From assembly GCA_963851415.1 (NCBI GenBank), contig CAWKPF010000003.1:2480001-2544000 (forward strand): a DNA stretch of 64,000 bases. The letters run 5' to 3'. This stretch comes from CAWKPF01 sp963851415. GTDB taxonomy: Bacteria; Acidobacteriota; Thermoanaerobaculia; Multivoradales; Multivoraceae. The translations under genes and the position numbers were made by a program. The notes beneath the pieces were generated by a model. That model made no database searches and was not told the origin of the DNA. It saw only the letters and a list, made by a program, of their open reading frames with translations. This document shows, in pieces, positions 1 to 9,256 of this stretch; the first letter of the stretch is position 1, and the number at the start of each line of letters is the position of its first letter.

Positions 1-448
1 TCGCCTGCACCCGTCCGTCGTGGAACATCGTCTCGAACTCGCGAGCCCCGAGGTTGAAGACCGCCGGAGCATTGCGCGGCACCCGTTCCATCACCGGCGA
101 GCTCTCGCCTCCGGTGTCGCGCGTGGCAGCCAGTCCAGCACCTCCCTCGCCTACCGGAAGGGACAGACCGTCAGCGGTTCCGGCGAGAGGGTGGTGACAG
201 CTCGCGCAGGAGATGTTTCGGTTGCCACTCAGGATCTTGTCGAAGAAGAGCAGGCGACCGAGCTCCACCTTCGTTTCGTCGGGAGCACCGTCGTCGAGGA
301 AGTCGGCGTCCTTCACCGCCTCCGGATACTCCGGCGGCCATCCCTCGTGGGCCGTTGCCACGGCGCCGGACACCGAGCCGACCACGATGAGCACACAGAG
401 AGCGGCGAGCACGAGCCCTACAGGGCGAGAGACGACCGAACACGGCAT
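1..448 (-). CDS. Dihaem cytochrome c peroxidase (MauG/CcpA type), 3' end beyond the window
   Basis: Periplasmic dihaem peroxidase that would reduce hydrogen peroxide with electrons from small cytochromes. Only the first 149 codons are inside the window; the gene runs off the left edge. Residues 1-32 form a signal peptide (hydrophobic core GLVLAALCVLIVVG). The phrase ELGRLLFFD precedes a c-type haem motif CASCH at residues 81-85, followed by HPL, the usual N-terminal haem setting of this family. Further on NAPAVFNL also fits the family. The second haem motif must lie outside the window. I chose the ATG at 448 because the secretion signal starts there and GGAG lies about 11 nt upstream. A promoter at 498-526 points into the gene. 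A second, more divergent dihaem enzyme is encoded at 59145-60743. Confidence 0.85.
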   Translation of the reverse strand, partial: MPCSVVSRPVGLVLAALCVLIVVGSVSGAVATAHEGWPPEYPEAVKDADFLDDGAPDETKVELGRLLFFDKILSGNRNISCASCHHPLAGTADGLSLPVGEGGAGLAATRDTGGESSPVMERVPRNAPAVFNLGAREFETMFHDGRVQA

Positions 449-497
449 GGGAGAACACACTCCATAGTGGCATATTCGCTGAAAGCTGACATAACTA

Positions 498-526
498 GTA
501 ATAATTCCTCGCCGTTTGCTGGTCAA
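498..526 (-). promoter_or_regulatory. Sigma70-type promoter for the dihaem peroxidase gene
   Basis: Read on the minus strand, TTGACC (521-526) and TATTAC (498-503) are separated by exactly 17 nt. Transcription would start near 491 and give a leader of about 43 nt before the ATG at 448. Inferred from sequence only. Confidence 0.5.
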
Positions 527-625
527 TGATCGATGTCATTGCGCTCGAATAGAGTCCTGTGGAGTGAGCGTTTCCGGTAGGATTCCAGTCCCCGAGCGAC
601 AATCCGAGGTGTAAGCCCCCTGACC

Positions 626-3600
626 GTGGACAAGATCGGCAAGTACGAAGTCCTGGAGGAAGTCGGCAAGGGCGGCTTCGGTGTCGTCTTCAAAGGGCGA
701 GATCCGTTCATCCGACGGCTCGTTGCCATCAAGACGTGCTCCTCGGACAGCGACGAGATCCGTCAACGGTTCTTCCGCGAAGCCCAGATTGCGGGCAATC
801 TGCATCACACCAACGTGGTCACCATCCACGATTTCGGGCTCGAGAACGAGACCCCGTTCATCGTCCAGGAGTACATCAAGGGCGAGGACCTCGATCAGAA
901 GATCAAGGGGCGCCATCCGCTGACCTTCGAGCAGAAGCTGCGCTACCTGGCGGGCATTGCCGAGGGACTCGGCTACGCCCACTCGAAGGGGGTCGTGCAT
1001 CGAGACATCAAGCCCTCGAACATCCGCATCACCCACGACGGCCTTCCGAAGGTGATGGACTTCGGGATCGCCAAGCTCAGCCACGTCAAGAGCCATCTGA
1101 CCCAGACCGGCACCACACTGGGCACGGTCACATACCTGGCTCCCGAACAGCTGAAGGGAAGCAAGGTCGACAACCGCTGCGACATCTTCTCCTACGGAGT
1201 GATGGCCTATGAGCTGTTCGCCTACCAGCGACCCTTCGACGGCGAATCCGTCTCGCAGGTGTTCTACGAGATCCTGCACGGCGTCCCGACCCCACTTCAC
1301 GAGTACGTCCCATCCTGCCCACCGCAGCTCAACACGATGGTGCTGAAGTGTCTGGAGAAGAATCCCGACGATCGCTACTCGACCTTCGAAGCCATTCTGG
1401 CGCAGATCCACGAGATCCTCGAGGAGCTCGACGACGACACACTCCAGGTCACCACCACTCGACAGATGCCGACTCCCCTGCCGCAGGTCATCGACAGCGA
1501 CTCGCACAAGCAGGCCGAGCTGTTGGCGAAGATGGGAGGGCTACCGGGAGAGGGACCCGCTCCCGAGGACATGCAGAAGCTGCAGCGACTGGCAGAACGG
1601 GCGAAGGCTGCCGTCGACTCGGGCGATCTCACTGGCGCCGAAGTCTCGATCGACCTCGCTCGGCGGGACCACTCAGACACGATCGTATTTCACCAGCTGT
1701 TCGACCCGCTGGTCGAACGCCTCGCGGAGATCAAGAAGCAGCGTGAAGCCGAGATCCGGAGTCAGGAGAAGGCAGACAGCCTCCTCGACACGGCGAGGAG
1801 CGCGAGGAAGAAGGGCAACCTGAAGAAGGCCCTGGACACCGCCCGCAAGTGCCTCGAGCTCGACCCCGCGCCTCAGGAAGCCAGGGAGTTGGTCGTCGAG
1901 CTCGAGAGGGAACTGGAGGAGCAGCGAGTCCGGGAGCAGCGCGAGAAGGCGCTTCACGAGGCCATCATCGAGACCGAGTCCCTGCTCTCGAGCAACGACC
2001 CCGAAGGAGCCGCGAGACGCCTCGAGACCGCACGCAAGGAACTGGGAGAAGAGCCTCCCTTTGCCGCCCTCGCCGAAGCCATCGACTCGCAACGCCAGCA
2101 GCTGATCGTTCGGGGACTCCTTCAGCAGGCCCGTGAGGCCCTCGAAGACGGACAGCTGGAGAAGGCCCTCGGCCTCGCTCGTCGCGCCCTCGAAACGGCA
2201 CCGGGCGACGCTGGTTCGAGCGCTCTGCTCCGCCAGGTCGAATCGGCCATCGAAGAGCAGCGGCGCCGGGAGGAACGGCAGCGCTCCCTCAACGAGCAGC
2301 GAGGCCAGATCGAGCAGACGCTGGCCGGAGGCGATCTCGAACGAGCCTTCGCTCTCTTCGGCGCCGCGATCCAGCAGTTCGGCGAGGACCCCGTGCTCGC
2401 CCCCCTGGGCGAACGGATCGAACAGGCCCGCCTCGAGCAGCGCCAATCGGAGCTCCGGGCACGCGCGCTGGAGGCCCTCGAGGGCGGCGATCTGGCAGGC
2501 TGCGACGTGCTGTTGCAGGAGGCACGCGGGATCGGTGACCAGAGCCAGGAACTGGGAGCGCTGCGGGCTCGTCTGGAGGAGGCGATCGAGACCCTGCGAA
2601 GGCAGGAAGAGCTCGACGAGGCCGTGCGCCAAGCGATTGCGACGATCGAGCAGGCCCTCGACGGAGGCGATCCAGACCAGGCGGCTGCGCTGCTCGAGTC
2701 GGCACGCGAACGACTGGGCGCTGACGACCGGCTCGAGCCCATCCACCTTCGGGTCGAGAAGGAACAGCGGCGCGCCCGGTTGACCGCTCGGGTCGACGAC
2801 GCCACTCGTCACCTCGAGAAGGGCGAGCTCGAGGCTGGACGGGCCGCCATCGAGGAAGCCAGAGAGCTCGGCGACGATCCTCGACTCGACGAGCTCTCGG
2901 TGAGGATCGACCGCGAGCAGCGCGGCCAGCGGGCCGATGAGCTGCTTTCCGCCGCGCAAGAGGAGATCTCTGCCGGCCGCCTGGAGCGGGCCCTCGATCC
3001 GCTTCGCCAGGCGCTCGCACTCGTGCCAGATCACTCCGCCGGAGCCCTGCTCGAAGAAGCGGAGGCGGAGCTCGCGAGACGCGAGGAGGCGGAGCGTCGA
3101 CGCAAGGCTTTAGAGAAAGCCGTCGCCGCAGTCGAAGCCCACCTCGACGCGGGAGAGCTCGACAACGCCGATCGCGGAGTGGCTCAGGCCCGCAAGGAGT
3201 TCGGCGACGAGCCGATCCTGGCGGACATTTCCGAGCGATTGAGCCACGCACGGCTGTCCCGACGTGTGGCCGGACTTCTGGCCGAGGTCGAAGACGCAGT
3301 CGCCGCAGCGGACCTGGAACGGGCGCGCGGTATCGCTCAGGGAGCACTCGAAGAGCTGCCGGGTCGCACCGAGTTCGAGACGAAGATCGAAGAGATCGAT
3401 CGAGCCATCGCGGAGCGAACCGAGCGAGAGCGTTTGGCCGAAGAGGAGCGCAAGAAGAGGGCTCTGCACGACGCCCTCGCTGTCATCGAAGGAGCCGTTT
3501 CGGCGAACGAGCTCCGACGCGCCGAGAAGTCACTGGCAAAGGCCCGCAGCGACTTCGAACCGACACCGGAGTTCGATCGTCTCGAGCGGATGATCGAAGA

Positions 3601-5329
3601 CGCTCGACTCGAGCAGCGCGTCGCCCAGGCTCTCGCAGAGGTCGACCGTGCGGTCGCCACCGAGGAGCTCGATCGAGCCAGGCAGCTCGCGACTGGCGCG
3701 CTCGAAGAGCTCCCTGGCCGCTCCGAGATCGAGGCCAAGCTGGCAGAGGTCGAGCGGGCCCTCGAGGAGCGCGCGGAGCGCGAGCGAGTCGAGCGCGAGC
3801 GGAAGAAGGAGGCCGAGAGACTCCAGAAGCTGACCCGGGAAGCGAGTGCTCGGGTCGAGGAGCGGCTCGGCCAGAACGATCTGGCCGGTGCCGCGAAGGC
3901 TCTGGCCAAGGCTCGCAAGGACCTCGGCGACCCGCAGGCGCTCCCCGCTCTTGCGGAGGCCCTGGACACTGCGCGCCGCCGTGATCGGGCCACAGAGATC
4001 TCCGCCGAAGCTACCCGGTTGATCGAAGCCGAGGAGTGGCACGCTGCACTGCAGAAGGCCGAGGCGGCGCTGGAGCTCGACGCAGACTCGAAGCCCGCCC
4101 GACAAGTTTCCGAGCGCGCCCGCGGCGCGATCGAAAGAGAGCGCGCCGAGCGCGAGCGCGAGGAGCAGCGCGTGCGGGCCCTCGGCCAGATCGAGCAGCT
4201 GATCGTCCGAGGCCGAGGCCGACAGGCACGAAAGCTCCTCGAGAAGACTCTCGGGACGCACGGGGCCGACGAAGCGCTCACGGCTCTCGAGCCTCGTCTC
4301 GTGACGGCCGAGAAGACCGAAGCCGAAAAGGCTGGTGTGCGGCGCAAACTGGTGCTCGCCGCCGTGGCGGCTGTCGCAGCGATCGTCGCGGCCGTCGTCC
4401 TTCTTCCGCGTCTCATCGGCAATGGCCCGGAAACGCAGCTCGCGCAGACCCAGACCCCGGCGGAGACTTCTCCCGCCGAGCTCGATCGTTCGCTGCCGAC
4501 GGCCACTCCCCCGCCGAACGTCACCGACGATCCGGCCAGGTCGCCGGGGCGAGCCGCAGCTGTGCAGGACGAAGCGACGGACGCGCCGACGCAAAGACAG
4601 GAGCAAGCGAAGCCGAAGGAGCCCGAGCCAGCGGCCACTCGGCCCGCCACCCGACCGCCCGCGACCCCCGTGGCGGCTCCGACCGAATCGCCGACGGCGC
4701 GCGATTCATCGAAGGAAACTCCAGCCAGGGAAGACCCCCCGGTCGAATTGGAGCCGAAGCCCGCACCCACCGAGGACCGTCAGGTGACGCCGCCCGCGAT
4801 CGACGATCAGGGAAAGACCGACGAGGCATCCACCCGCGACTCCGCTCCCGCATCTGCGTCTCCCCGCGAGACGGCGGACCGCCGAGAGCGCGAGACCGAG
4901 CCCCCGGTCACTCCGGCCGCCCGGTCTCGCCCCGAGCCGACGCCGCCGGCAGAAAGACCTACCGAGCCCGAGCCGAAGACCGCCCCAACCGTCGTCGACG
5001 AGACCCCGCTCATCCAGGCCGCACTCCGCCAGTACGAGCAGGCCTACGAGGCGCTCGATGCCGACGCGGTTCTGGCGATCAATCCCACCGCGAATCACGG
5101 CGACCTGGAAAGGAGCTTCCGCAATCTCCGCAGTTTGGCAATGGAGATGGACCTTTCCTCCTGCAGGTACCAGGTCAACGGCGACCGTGCCACTGCCCGC
5201 TGCCGAGTGGTCCGAACGATGGAGGCAAAGGCCGGAGGGCGGGAGAGAACCAATACCGCCACGGAGATCTACGAGCTCAGTAAGCGAGACGGTTCGTGGA
5301 AGATCCTCTCCTGGTCGATCTCGCAGTAG
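626..5329 (+). CDS. Membrane-anchored eukaryotic-type Ser/Thr protein kinase with long helical-repeat array and NTF2-like C-terminus
   Basis: 1567 residues, GTG start. Kinase domain about residues 7-265: glycine loop GKGGFG (14-19), ATP-binding Lys36 in VAIK, catalytic HRDIKPSN with Asp127, DFG at 145-147, APEQ in the activation segment. All catalytic residues are intact, so it should be active. Residues about 305-1235 are alternating TPR-like helical hairpins (pattern GDLERA...A) and charged Glu/Arg coiled-coil linkers. One unit of about 118 residues is clearly duplicated (near 878 and near 997, both with GALEELPGR). A single hydrophobic span at about 1242-1263 is followed by a Pro/Thr/Glu-rich linker and an NTF2-like domain (1462-1567) ending in DGSWKILSWS. 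The expected topology is kinase and repeats inside, NTF2-like domain outside. The gene stands alone; no phosphatase or substrate gene is adjacent. Confidence 0.93.
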   Translation: MDKIGKYEVLEEVGKGGFGVVFKGRDPFIRRLVAIKTCSSDSDEIRQRFFREAQIAGNLHHTNVVTIHDFGLENETPFIVQEYIKGEDLDQKIKGRHPLTFEQKLRYLAGIAEGLGYAHSKGVVHRDIKPSNIRITHDGLPKVMDFGIAKLSHVKSHLTQTGTTLGTVTYLAPEQLKGSKVDNRCDIFSYGVMAYELFAYQRPFDGESVSQVFYEILHGVPTPLHEYVPSCPPQLNTMVLKCLEKNPDDRYSTFEAILAQIHEILEELDDDTLQVTTTRQMPTPLPQVIDSDSHKQAELLAKMGGLPGEGPAPEDMQKLQRLAERAKAAVDSGDLTGAEVSIDLARRDHSDTIVFHQLFDPLVERLAEIKKQREAEIRSQEKADSLLDTARSARKKGNLKKALDTARKCLELDPAPQEARELVVELERELEEQRVREQREKALHEAIIETESLLSSNDPEGAARRLETARKELGEEPPFAALAEAIDSQRQQLIVRGLLQQAREALEDGQLEKALGLARRALETAPGDAGSSALLRQVESAIEEQRRREERQRSLNEQRGQIEQTLAGGDLERAFALFGAAIQQFGEDPVLAPLGERIEQARLEQRQSELRARALEALEGGDLAGCDVLLQEARGIGDQSQELGALRARLEEAIETLRRQEELDEAVRQAIATIEQALDGGDPDQAAALLESARERLGADDRLEPIHLRVEKEQRRARLTARVDDATRHLEKGELEAGRAAIEEARELGDDPRLDELSVRIDREQRGQRADELLSAAQEEISAGRLERALDPLRQALALVPDHSAGALLEEAEAELARREEAERRRKALEKAVAAVEAHLDAGELDNADRGVAQARKEFGDEPILADISERLSHARLSRRVAGLLAEVEDAVAAADLERARGIAQGALEELPGRTEFETKIEEIDRAIAERTERERLAEEERKKRALHDALAVIEGAVSANELRRAEKSLAKARSDFEPTPEFDRLERMIEDARLEQRVAQALAEVDRAVATEELDRARQLATGALEELPGRSEIEAKLAEVERALEERAERERVERERKKEAERLQKLTREASARVEERLGQNDLAGAAKALAKARKDLGDPQALPALAEALDTARRRDRATEISAEATRLIEAEEWHAALQKAEAALELDADSKPARQVSERARGAIERERAEREREEQRVRALGQIEQLIVRGRGRQARKLLEKTLGTHGADEALTALEPRLVTAEKTEAEKAGVRRKLVLAAVAAVAAIVAAVVLLPRLIGNGPETQLAQTQTPAETSPAELDRSLPTATPPPNVTDDPARSPGRAAAVQDEATDAPTQRQEQAKPKEPEPAATRPATRPPATPVAAPTESPTARDSSKETPAREDPPVELEPKPAPTEDRQVTPPAIDDQGKTDEASTRDSAPASASPRETADRRERETEPPVTPAARSRPEPTPPAERPTEPEPKTAPTVVDETPLIQAALRQYEQAYEALDADAVLAINPTANHGDLERSFRNLRSLAMEMDLSSCRYQVNGDRATARCRVVRTMEAKAGGRERTNTATEIYELSKRDGSWKILSWSISQ

Positions 5330-5362
5330 CTCCGTCCCTCCTGCGTGACTCGGGCACGGCGG

Positions 5363-5377
5363 AACGGGCTCCCCGTT
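5363..5377. terminator. Small hairpin between convergent genes
   Basis: AACGGG (5363-5368) and CCCGTT (5372-5377) form a 6-bp stem with a 3-nt loop, between the kinase stop (5329) and the convergent hydrolase stop (5435). There is no T-run, so termination here is a guess. Confidence 0.25.
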
Positions 5378-5434
5378 GACGGCCCCCGTTTCAGGGCCAG
5401 CGAGCGGGTGTAGGGCACTCCCTGGATCCGACGC

Positions 5435-6244
5435 CTAGCGGCGCGACCAGTCACCGACCGCGGCGAAAAACTCTTCGCCCCCGTCGATGTGCACGTTGTG
5501 CCCGATCCCCTCGAGAACCGTGAGCTCTGCCTGCGGGAAGTACTGGCGCGCGACTTCCAGATCCCCGGGCTCGAAGTAGTCCGATGCCCCACCGACGATG
5601 AAGTTCGTCGGCCCGGGGTAGTGATCCCCCGGGTGAAGCGGCGAGCGAAAGATCTCCTCGACACCGTCACGCAGGATCTGGAGCGGCACGAGCCAGCGAA
5701 AACCCGCACCGTGCTGGCCACGCACGAGATTGGTCAGCAGGAAGAGGCGGGTCGGCAGATCGGGAACCGTCTGCGCCAGTTGATCTGCGGCGTCCTGTCG
5801 CCGTTCGACTCGGTCGAGATCGACCGCGAGCAGCGCATCGAGAACGCTCGGATCGAGCTCGTAGGCCCGCACTGCGATGTCGAGCACGTAGAGCCGCCTG
5901 ACTCGCTGCGGCTGGTCGCATGCCACGCGCATCGCGATCTTGCCGCCCAGGCTGTGGCCCATCAGCGCCACCTCCGCGAAACCGCGCTCGTCCATGAACT
6001 CCACCACGTCTCCGGCCAGCTCGGAGAAGCTCATTCCCCGTCGAGCCGGCGAGCGTCCGTGGTTCCGAAGGTCGGGCATCACCACGTCGCCGTGGGTGGC
6101 GAGTGCTCGCCCGGCAGTCATCCAGTTGCGAGAGGACCCGAGATGGCCGTGCAACACCAGGAGGGGAACCTCGCCTTCGCGCTCGCCTTCGACCACGCGG
6201 AAGGCGAGAGCAGAGTCCTCGCCGCTGTCCCCCTCAGTAGTCAC
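5435..6244 (-). CDS. Alpha/beta-fold hydrolase (YbfF-like esterase)
   Basis: 269-residue soluble alpha/beta hydrolase, probably an acyl or thio-esterase; substrate unknown. The oxyanion phrase LHGHLGSSRNW is near residue 32. The nucleophile elbow GHSLGG places the serine at residue 98. The catalytic histidine is in GHNVHIDGG close to the C-terminus. Size and spacing match the YbfF group. The start overlaps the end of the upstream HIT gene by 4 nt (ATGA-type overlap), so the two are probably translated together. It is the last gene of the minus-strand operon M24 peptidase, HIT protein, hydrolase. No signal peptide is seen, so it is expected to be cytoplasmic. Confidence 0.88.
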   Translation of the reverse strand: MTTEGDSGEDSALAFRVVEGEREGEVPLLVLHGHLGSSRNWMTAGRALATHGDVVMPDLRNHGRSPARRGMSFSELAGDVVEFMDERGFAEVALMGHSLGGKIAMRVACDQPQRVRRLYVLDIAVRAYELDPSVLDALLAVDLDRVERRQDAADQLAQTVPDLPTRLFLLTNLVRGQHGAGFRWLVPLQILRDGVEEIFRSPLHPGDHYPGPTNFIVGGASDYFEPGDLEVARQYFPQAELTVLEGIGHNVHIDGGEEFFAAVGDWSRR

Positions 6245-6660
6245 TCTCCGAGGGTCTCGGCACCCGTTCCCTGGGCGGACTCGGATCGCATCTCTCGAAC
6301 GCGGCGCGACAGCATGGGGCCGAGAGGTCCACCACCGAACAGATGCAGATGCAGATGGGGGACCTCCTGATGACCGTGCTCCCCGATGTTGGCGAGCACG
6401 CGATAGCCGTTCGCCGACAGGCCCATCTCCCGGGCGACCCGGCCGGCAGCTCGCACCCAGGCAGCGATCTCATCGTCCGAAGCCTCGGCTGCGAAATGAC
6501 TCCAGTCCGAGTAGGGGCCCTTCGGGATGACCAGTACGTGGACGGGCGCTTGCGGCCGGATGTCGTGGAACGCGAGGACGTAGTCGTCCTCGTACACCTT
6601 GTTGCAGGGGATCTCTCCCCGCAGGATCTTGGCGAAGATGTTGTTCTCGTCGTAACTCAT
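6241..6660 (-). CDS. HIT-family nucleotide hydrolase/transferase (HinT-like)
   Basis: 139-residue histidine triad protein. The triad is the H-x-H-x-H segment at residues 102, 104 and 106; His104 is the expected nucleophile that attacks the alpha-phosphate of nucleoside phosphoramidates or acyl-AMP. The N-terminal phrase FAKILRGEIP and the length are typical of HinT/PKCI proteins. It sits about 20 nt downstream of the M24 peptidase gene and overlaps the following hydrolase gene by 4 nt, so it is the middle gene of a three-gene operon. HinT proteins are general housekeeping enzymes; the operon does not reveal a specific substrate. Confidence 0.92.
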   Translation of the reverse strand: MSYDENNIFAKILRGEIPCNKVYEDDYVLAFHDIRPQAPVHVLVIPKGPYSDWSHFAAEASDDEIAAWVRAAGRVAREMGLSANGYRVLANIGEHGHQEVPHLHLHLFGGGPLGPMLSRRVREMRSESAQGTGAETLGE

Positions 6661-6679
6661 GGGGTCTCCTCGACAGGGG

Positions 6680-7780
6680 TCACTCGCCGACCTTGCGCAG
6701 GGAGCGATCGAACGAGGTCAGCCACTCTGGCCCCGAAGCCGTCACCAGGATGTCGTCTTCGATTCTCACCCCGCCCCACCCTTCGAGATAGAGGCCTGGC
6801 TCCACCGTGATGACGGTGCCGACCCCGAGGGACTCGTGGTTGCCCTCCATCACCGAAGGGGGCTCGTGGATGTCCAGGCCCAGACCATGTCCCGTGCGAT
6901 GGGTCATGAACTCGCGGAACTCGGGCACCAGCAGCGGCGCCTGCGCCGCGGTGTGCACTTCATGGCTGGTGGCCTCGGCCGAGGCAGCACGGCAGCCGGC
7001 TTCGTTGCCCGCTCGCACCGCCTCGTAGACGCTCCGAGTGCGCTCGTCGGCGTCACCGACGACGAAGGTGCGGGTGATGTCGCAGTGGTAGCCGTCGAAG
7101 CTCGTTCCGAAGTCGATCAACAGAAGGTCGCCCGTCTCCAACCGGCGATCTCCCGGAACGCCGTGCGGCAGCGCACTGTGTGGGCCGCCGAGCACGATCG
7201 GCCCGAATGAGATTCCCTCGCCCCCTCCAACCAGCAACCGACTCGAAAGCGACGCCGCGATCTGTCGTTCGCTGTGCCCGACGCGTACTTCCTTCACGGT
7301 GGCATCGAGAGCCGCCTCGGCGATCTCCGCGGCCCGCCGGATGGCAGCGCTCTCTGCTTCGTCCTTGACTCGCCGCAGCGCGTCCGTCACCGCATCGGCC
7401 GGCACGAAGCGCGCCGAGCCGAGGAAACGCTGCAGCACCGAGTACTCCATGTAGCGAAGGGCGAGCGGCTCGATCGCCACGGAACCGATCTCTCCCAGAG
7501 CCGCACAGGCATCCCGCGCCGCGCCGTCGGCACCGTCTTTGTCCTCCCACAGGAAGACCCGCTCGATGCCGGGCATCGCCGTGCGGAAGTTCACTTCTTC
7601 GAGGGCCGGCACCACCGCCACCGGGTCCCCCTTCGCCGGGACCATGAGCAAGAAGAGGCGCTCGTGAGACTCGAACTCGTTGCCGCTCACCCAGGTGAAA
7701 CTCGGCGAAGGATTGAGGACCAGCAGGTCCAGCTGCTGTTCGCGCAGAGCGGTGGTGAGGCGGTCCATGCGATCGGTCAT
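6680..7780 (-). CDS. M24-family metallopeptidase (Xaa-Pro aminopeptidase/prolidase type)
   Basis: 366 residues. Cytoplasmic dinuclear-metal peptidase that removes residues next to proline. The five metal ligands of the pita-bread fold can be placed at Asp223 and Asp234 (in LLIDFG and CDITRTF), His298 (GHGLG), Glu327 (VEPGLY) and Glu341 (RIEDD). The N-terminal 130 residues are the usual creatinase-like N-domain. An open frame continues upstream to 7858, but the ATG at 7780 is preferred: GGAG lies 5 nt upstream and homology-like sequence begins there. First gene of the operon with the HIT and hydrolase genes, and divergent from the MFS gene at 7967, with 186 nt shared between them. Confidence 0.92.
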   Translation of the reverse strand: MTDRMDRLTTALREQQLDLLVLNPSPSFTWVSGNEFESHERLFLLMVPAKGDPVAVVPALEEVNFRTAMPGIERVFLWEDKDGADGAARDACAALGEIGSVAIEPLALRYMEYSVLQRFLGSARFVPADAVTDALRRVKDEAESAAIRRAAEIAEAALDATVKEVRVGHSERQIAASLSSRLLVGGGEGISFGPIVLGGPHSALPHGVPGDRRLETGDLLLIDFGTSFDGYHCDITRTFVVGDADERTRSVYEAVRAGNEAGCRAASAEATSHEVHTAAQAPLLVPEFREFMTHRTGHGLGLDIHEPPSVMEGNHESLGVGTVITVEPGLYLEGWGGVRIEDDILVTASGPEWLTSFDRSLRKVGE

Positions 7781-7966
7781 GAGATCTCCGGATAGCGAGT
7801 CGGGCGGCCAGGGGCCGACGGGGCGTTGAGTGAACATCGAGGACGAGGGATCCGACACAGCGTATCAACACCGATCGGAGAAGAAATGTCGTTTTCGCGA
7901 AGGGGATTTCTCGCCTACAGCTGGCGCCCTCTATACTCCGGCCACCGATCCAACTCAGGAGATCTC

Positions 7967-9256
7967 GTGCACTCGCGACCTTCCCGTTACGGTTGGCGAA
8001 TTCTCGCCATCGCCTGGCTCGTCTACGGCCTCGGCATCGCTCCGGGCTACTACTCCTGGGGCATCTTCCTTCCCGAGATCCTCGTGGATCTCGATTTCGA
8101 CCGCGGCCAGGGGGGGCTGGTCTTCGGTGTGTTCACCTTCTTCTACAGCTGCCTCGGGCCACTCGTGGGGTGGTCGCTGGGCCGCTTCGGGGCCCGGACG
8201 GTGATCACGGCCGGCTCTCTCACCGCAGCGCTCGGCTTCCTCGTGGTCAGCCAGGCACACTCCCTCACCCAGTGCCTGATCGGCTACTCGCTTCTGGGAG
8301 GAGCCGGCATCGGGTTCAGCACCATTCTTCCTACCCAGACCCTGGCGACCAACTGGTTCGTGCGTCAGCGCGCGCGGGCCATGGCGATCGTCATGACCGC
8401 AGGCGGAATTGTCGGTTTGCTGGTGCCCCGAGTCGACAGCTGGGTGCTCGCCCACGGCTCCTGGCGCTCCGGCTGGCTGCTCATCGCGGGTATTTCGGTC
8501 GCTGTTGCGCTGCTCTCCGCGCTGTTCGTGCGAAACCGACCCGAGGACATGGGACTCGAGCCCGACGGGGGAAGGGCGATGCCAGAGGGAACGCCCGAGG
8601 TGTCCGTGCCCGGGCAGGCGTCCCCGCCCCGGATCGTCGTCACCTCCGACTCCGACCCGAACTGGACGGCAAGCGATGCCCTGCGCACTCCTCAATTCCT
8701 GGTCCTCGTGCTGTGCGGAATCGCCTTTGCCGTCCCGTGGGGCGTCGTGGTCTCACACGGCCGTCTCCACCTGGGCGATCTCGGACTGTCCAACGAAGTG
8801 GTCGTGGCCGTGATCGGCACCATGATCCTGACTACGACGGTCGGACGACTGGCCGGTACTCTGGGAGACTTCGTCCGCGCCCAGACCGTGCTCGGCCTCG
8901 CCCTGCTGATCGAAGCTGCCGGTCTGATCGGACTGATCTACTCGAGCAGCCCGGCAGTGGCCTACGCCTCGACGATGGCCATAGCCGTGGGGTTCGGCGC
9001 GTCCTACGTGTCGGTCTCGGTCGTCTTCGGAGCGTTCTTCGGCCGGCGGGCCTTCGCCACGACCTCGGGGACCCGGATGATGATCACCGGTCTCTTCAAT
9101 GCAGCGATGCCGGCGGTGGCGGGAATGCTGTTCGACCGCACCGGCACCTACACTCCGGTCTTCCTCGGCCTCGCCACGGTGACCACCCTCGGTGGGATCG
9201 CCGCTCTGCGCACGAGCCCGCCGAAGCCTCCCGAGACCGTCGCGGCGGGTTCATGA
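7967..9256 (+). CDS. Major facilitator superfamily transporter
   Basis: 429 residues with about 12 hydrophobic spans in two halves separated by a hydrophilic loop at roughly residues 195-235. The loop after the second span and the overall pattern resemble oxalate/formate-antiporter-like and monocarboxylate MFS proteins, but the substrate cannot be told. The frame is open from 7826. I prefer the GTG at 7967 because AGGAG sits 5 nt before it, the first helix follows soon after, and the same AGGAG-ATCTC-start arrangement precedes the divergent M24 gene. A TATACT at 7932-7937 could be its -10 element. The stop overlaps the convergent methyltransferase stop by 6 nt. Confidence 0.88.
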   Translation: MHSRPSRYGWRILAIAWLVYGLGIAPGYYSWGIFLPEILVDLDFDRGQGGLVFGVFTFFYSCLGPLVGWSLGRFGARTVITAGSLTAALGFLVVSQAHSLTQCLIGYSLLGGAGIGFSTILPTQTLATNWFVRQRARAMAIVMTAGGIVGLLVPRVDSWVLAHGSWRSGWLLIAGISVAVALLSALFVRNRPEDMGLEPDGGRAMPEGTPEVSVPGQASPPRIVVTSDSDPNWTASDALRTPQFLVLVLCGIAFAVPWGVVVSHGRLHLGDLGLSNEVVVAVIGTMILTTTVGRLAGTLGDFVRAQTVLGLALLIEAAGLIGLIYSSSPAVAYASTMAIAVGFGASYVSVSVVFGAFFGRRAFATTSGTRMMITGLFNAAMPAVAGMLFDRTGTYTPVFLGLATVTTLGGIAALRTSPPKPPETVAAGS

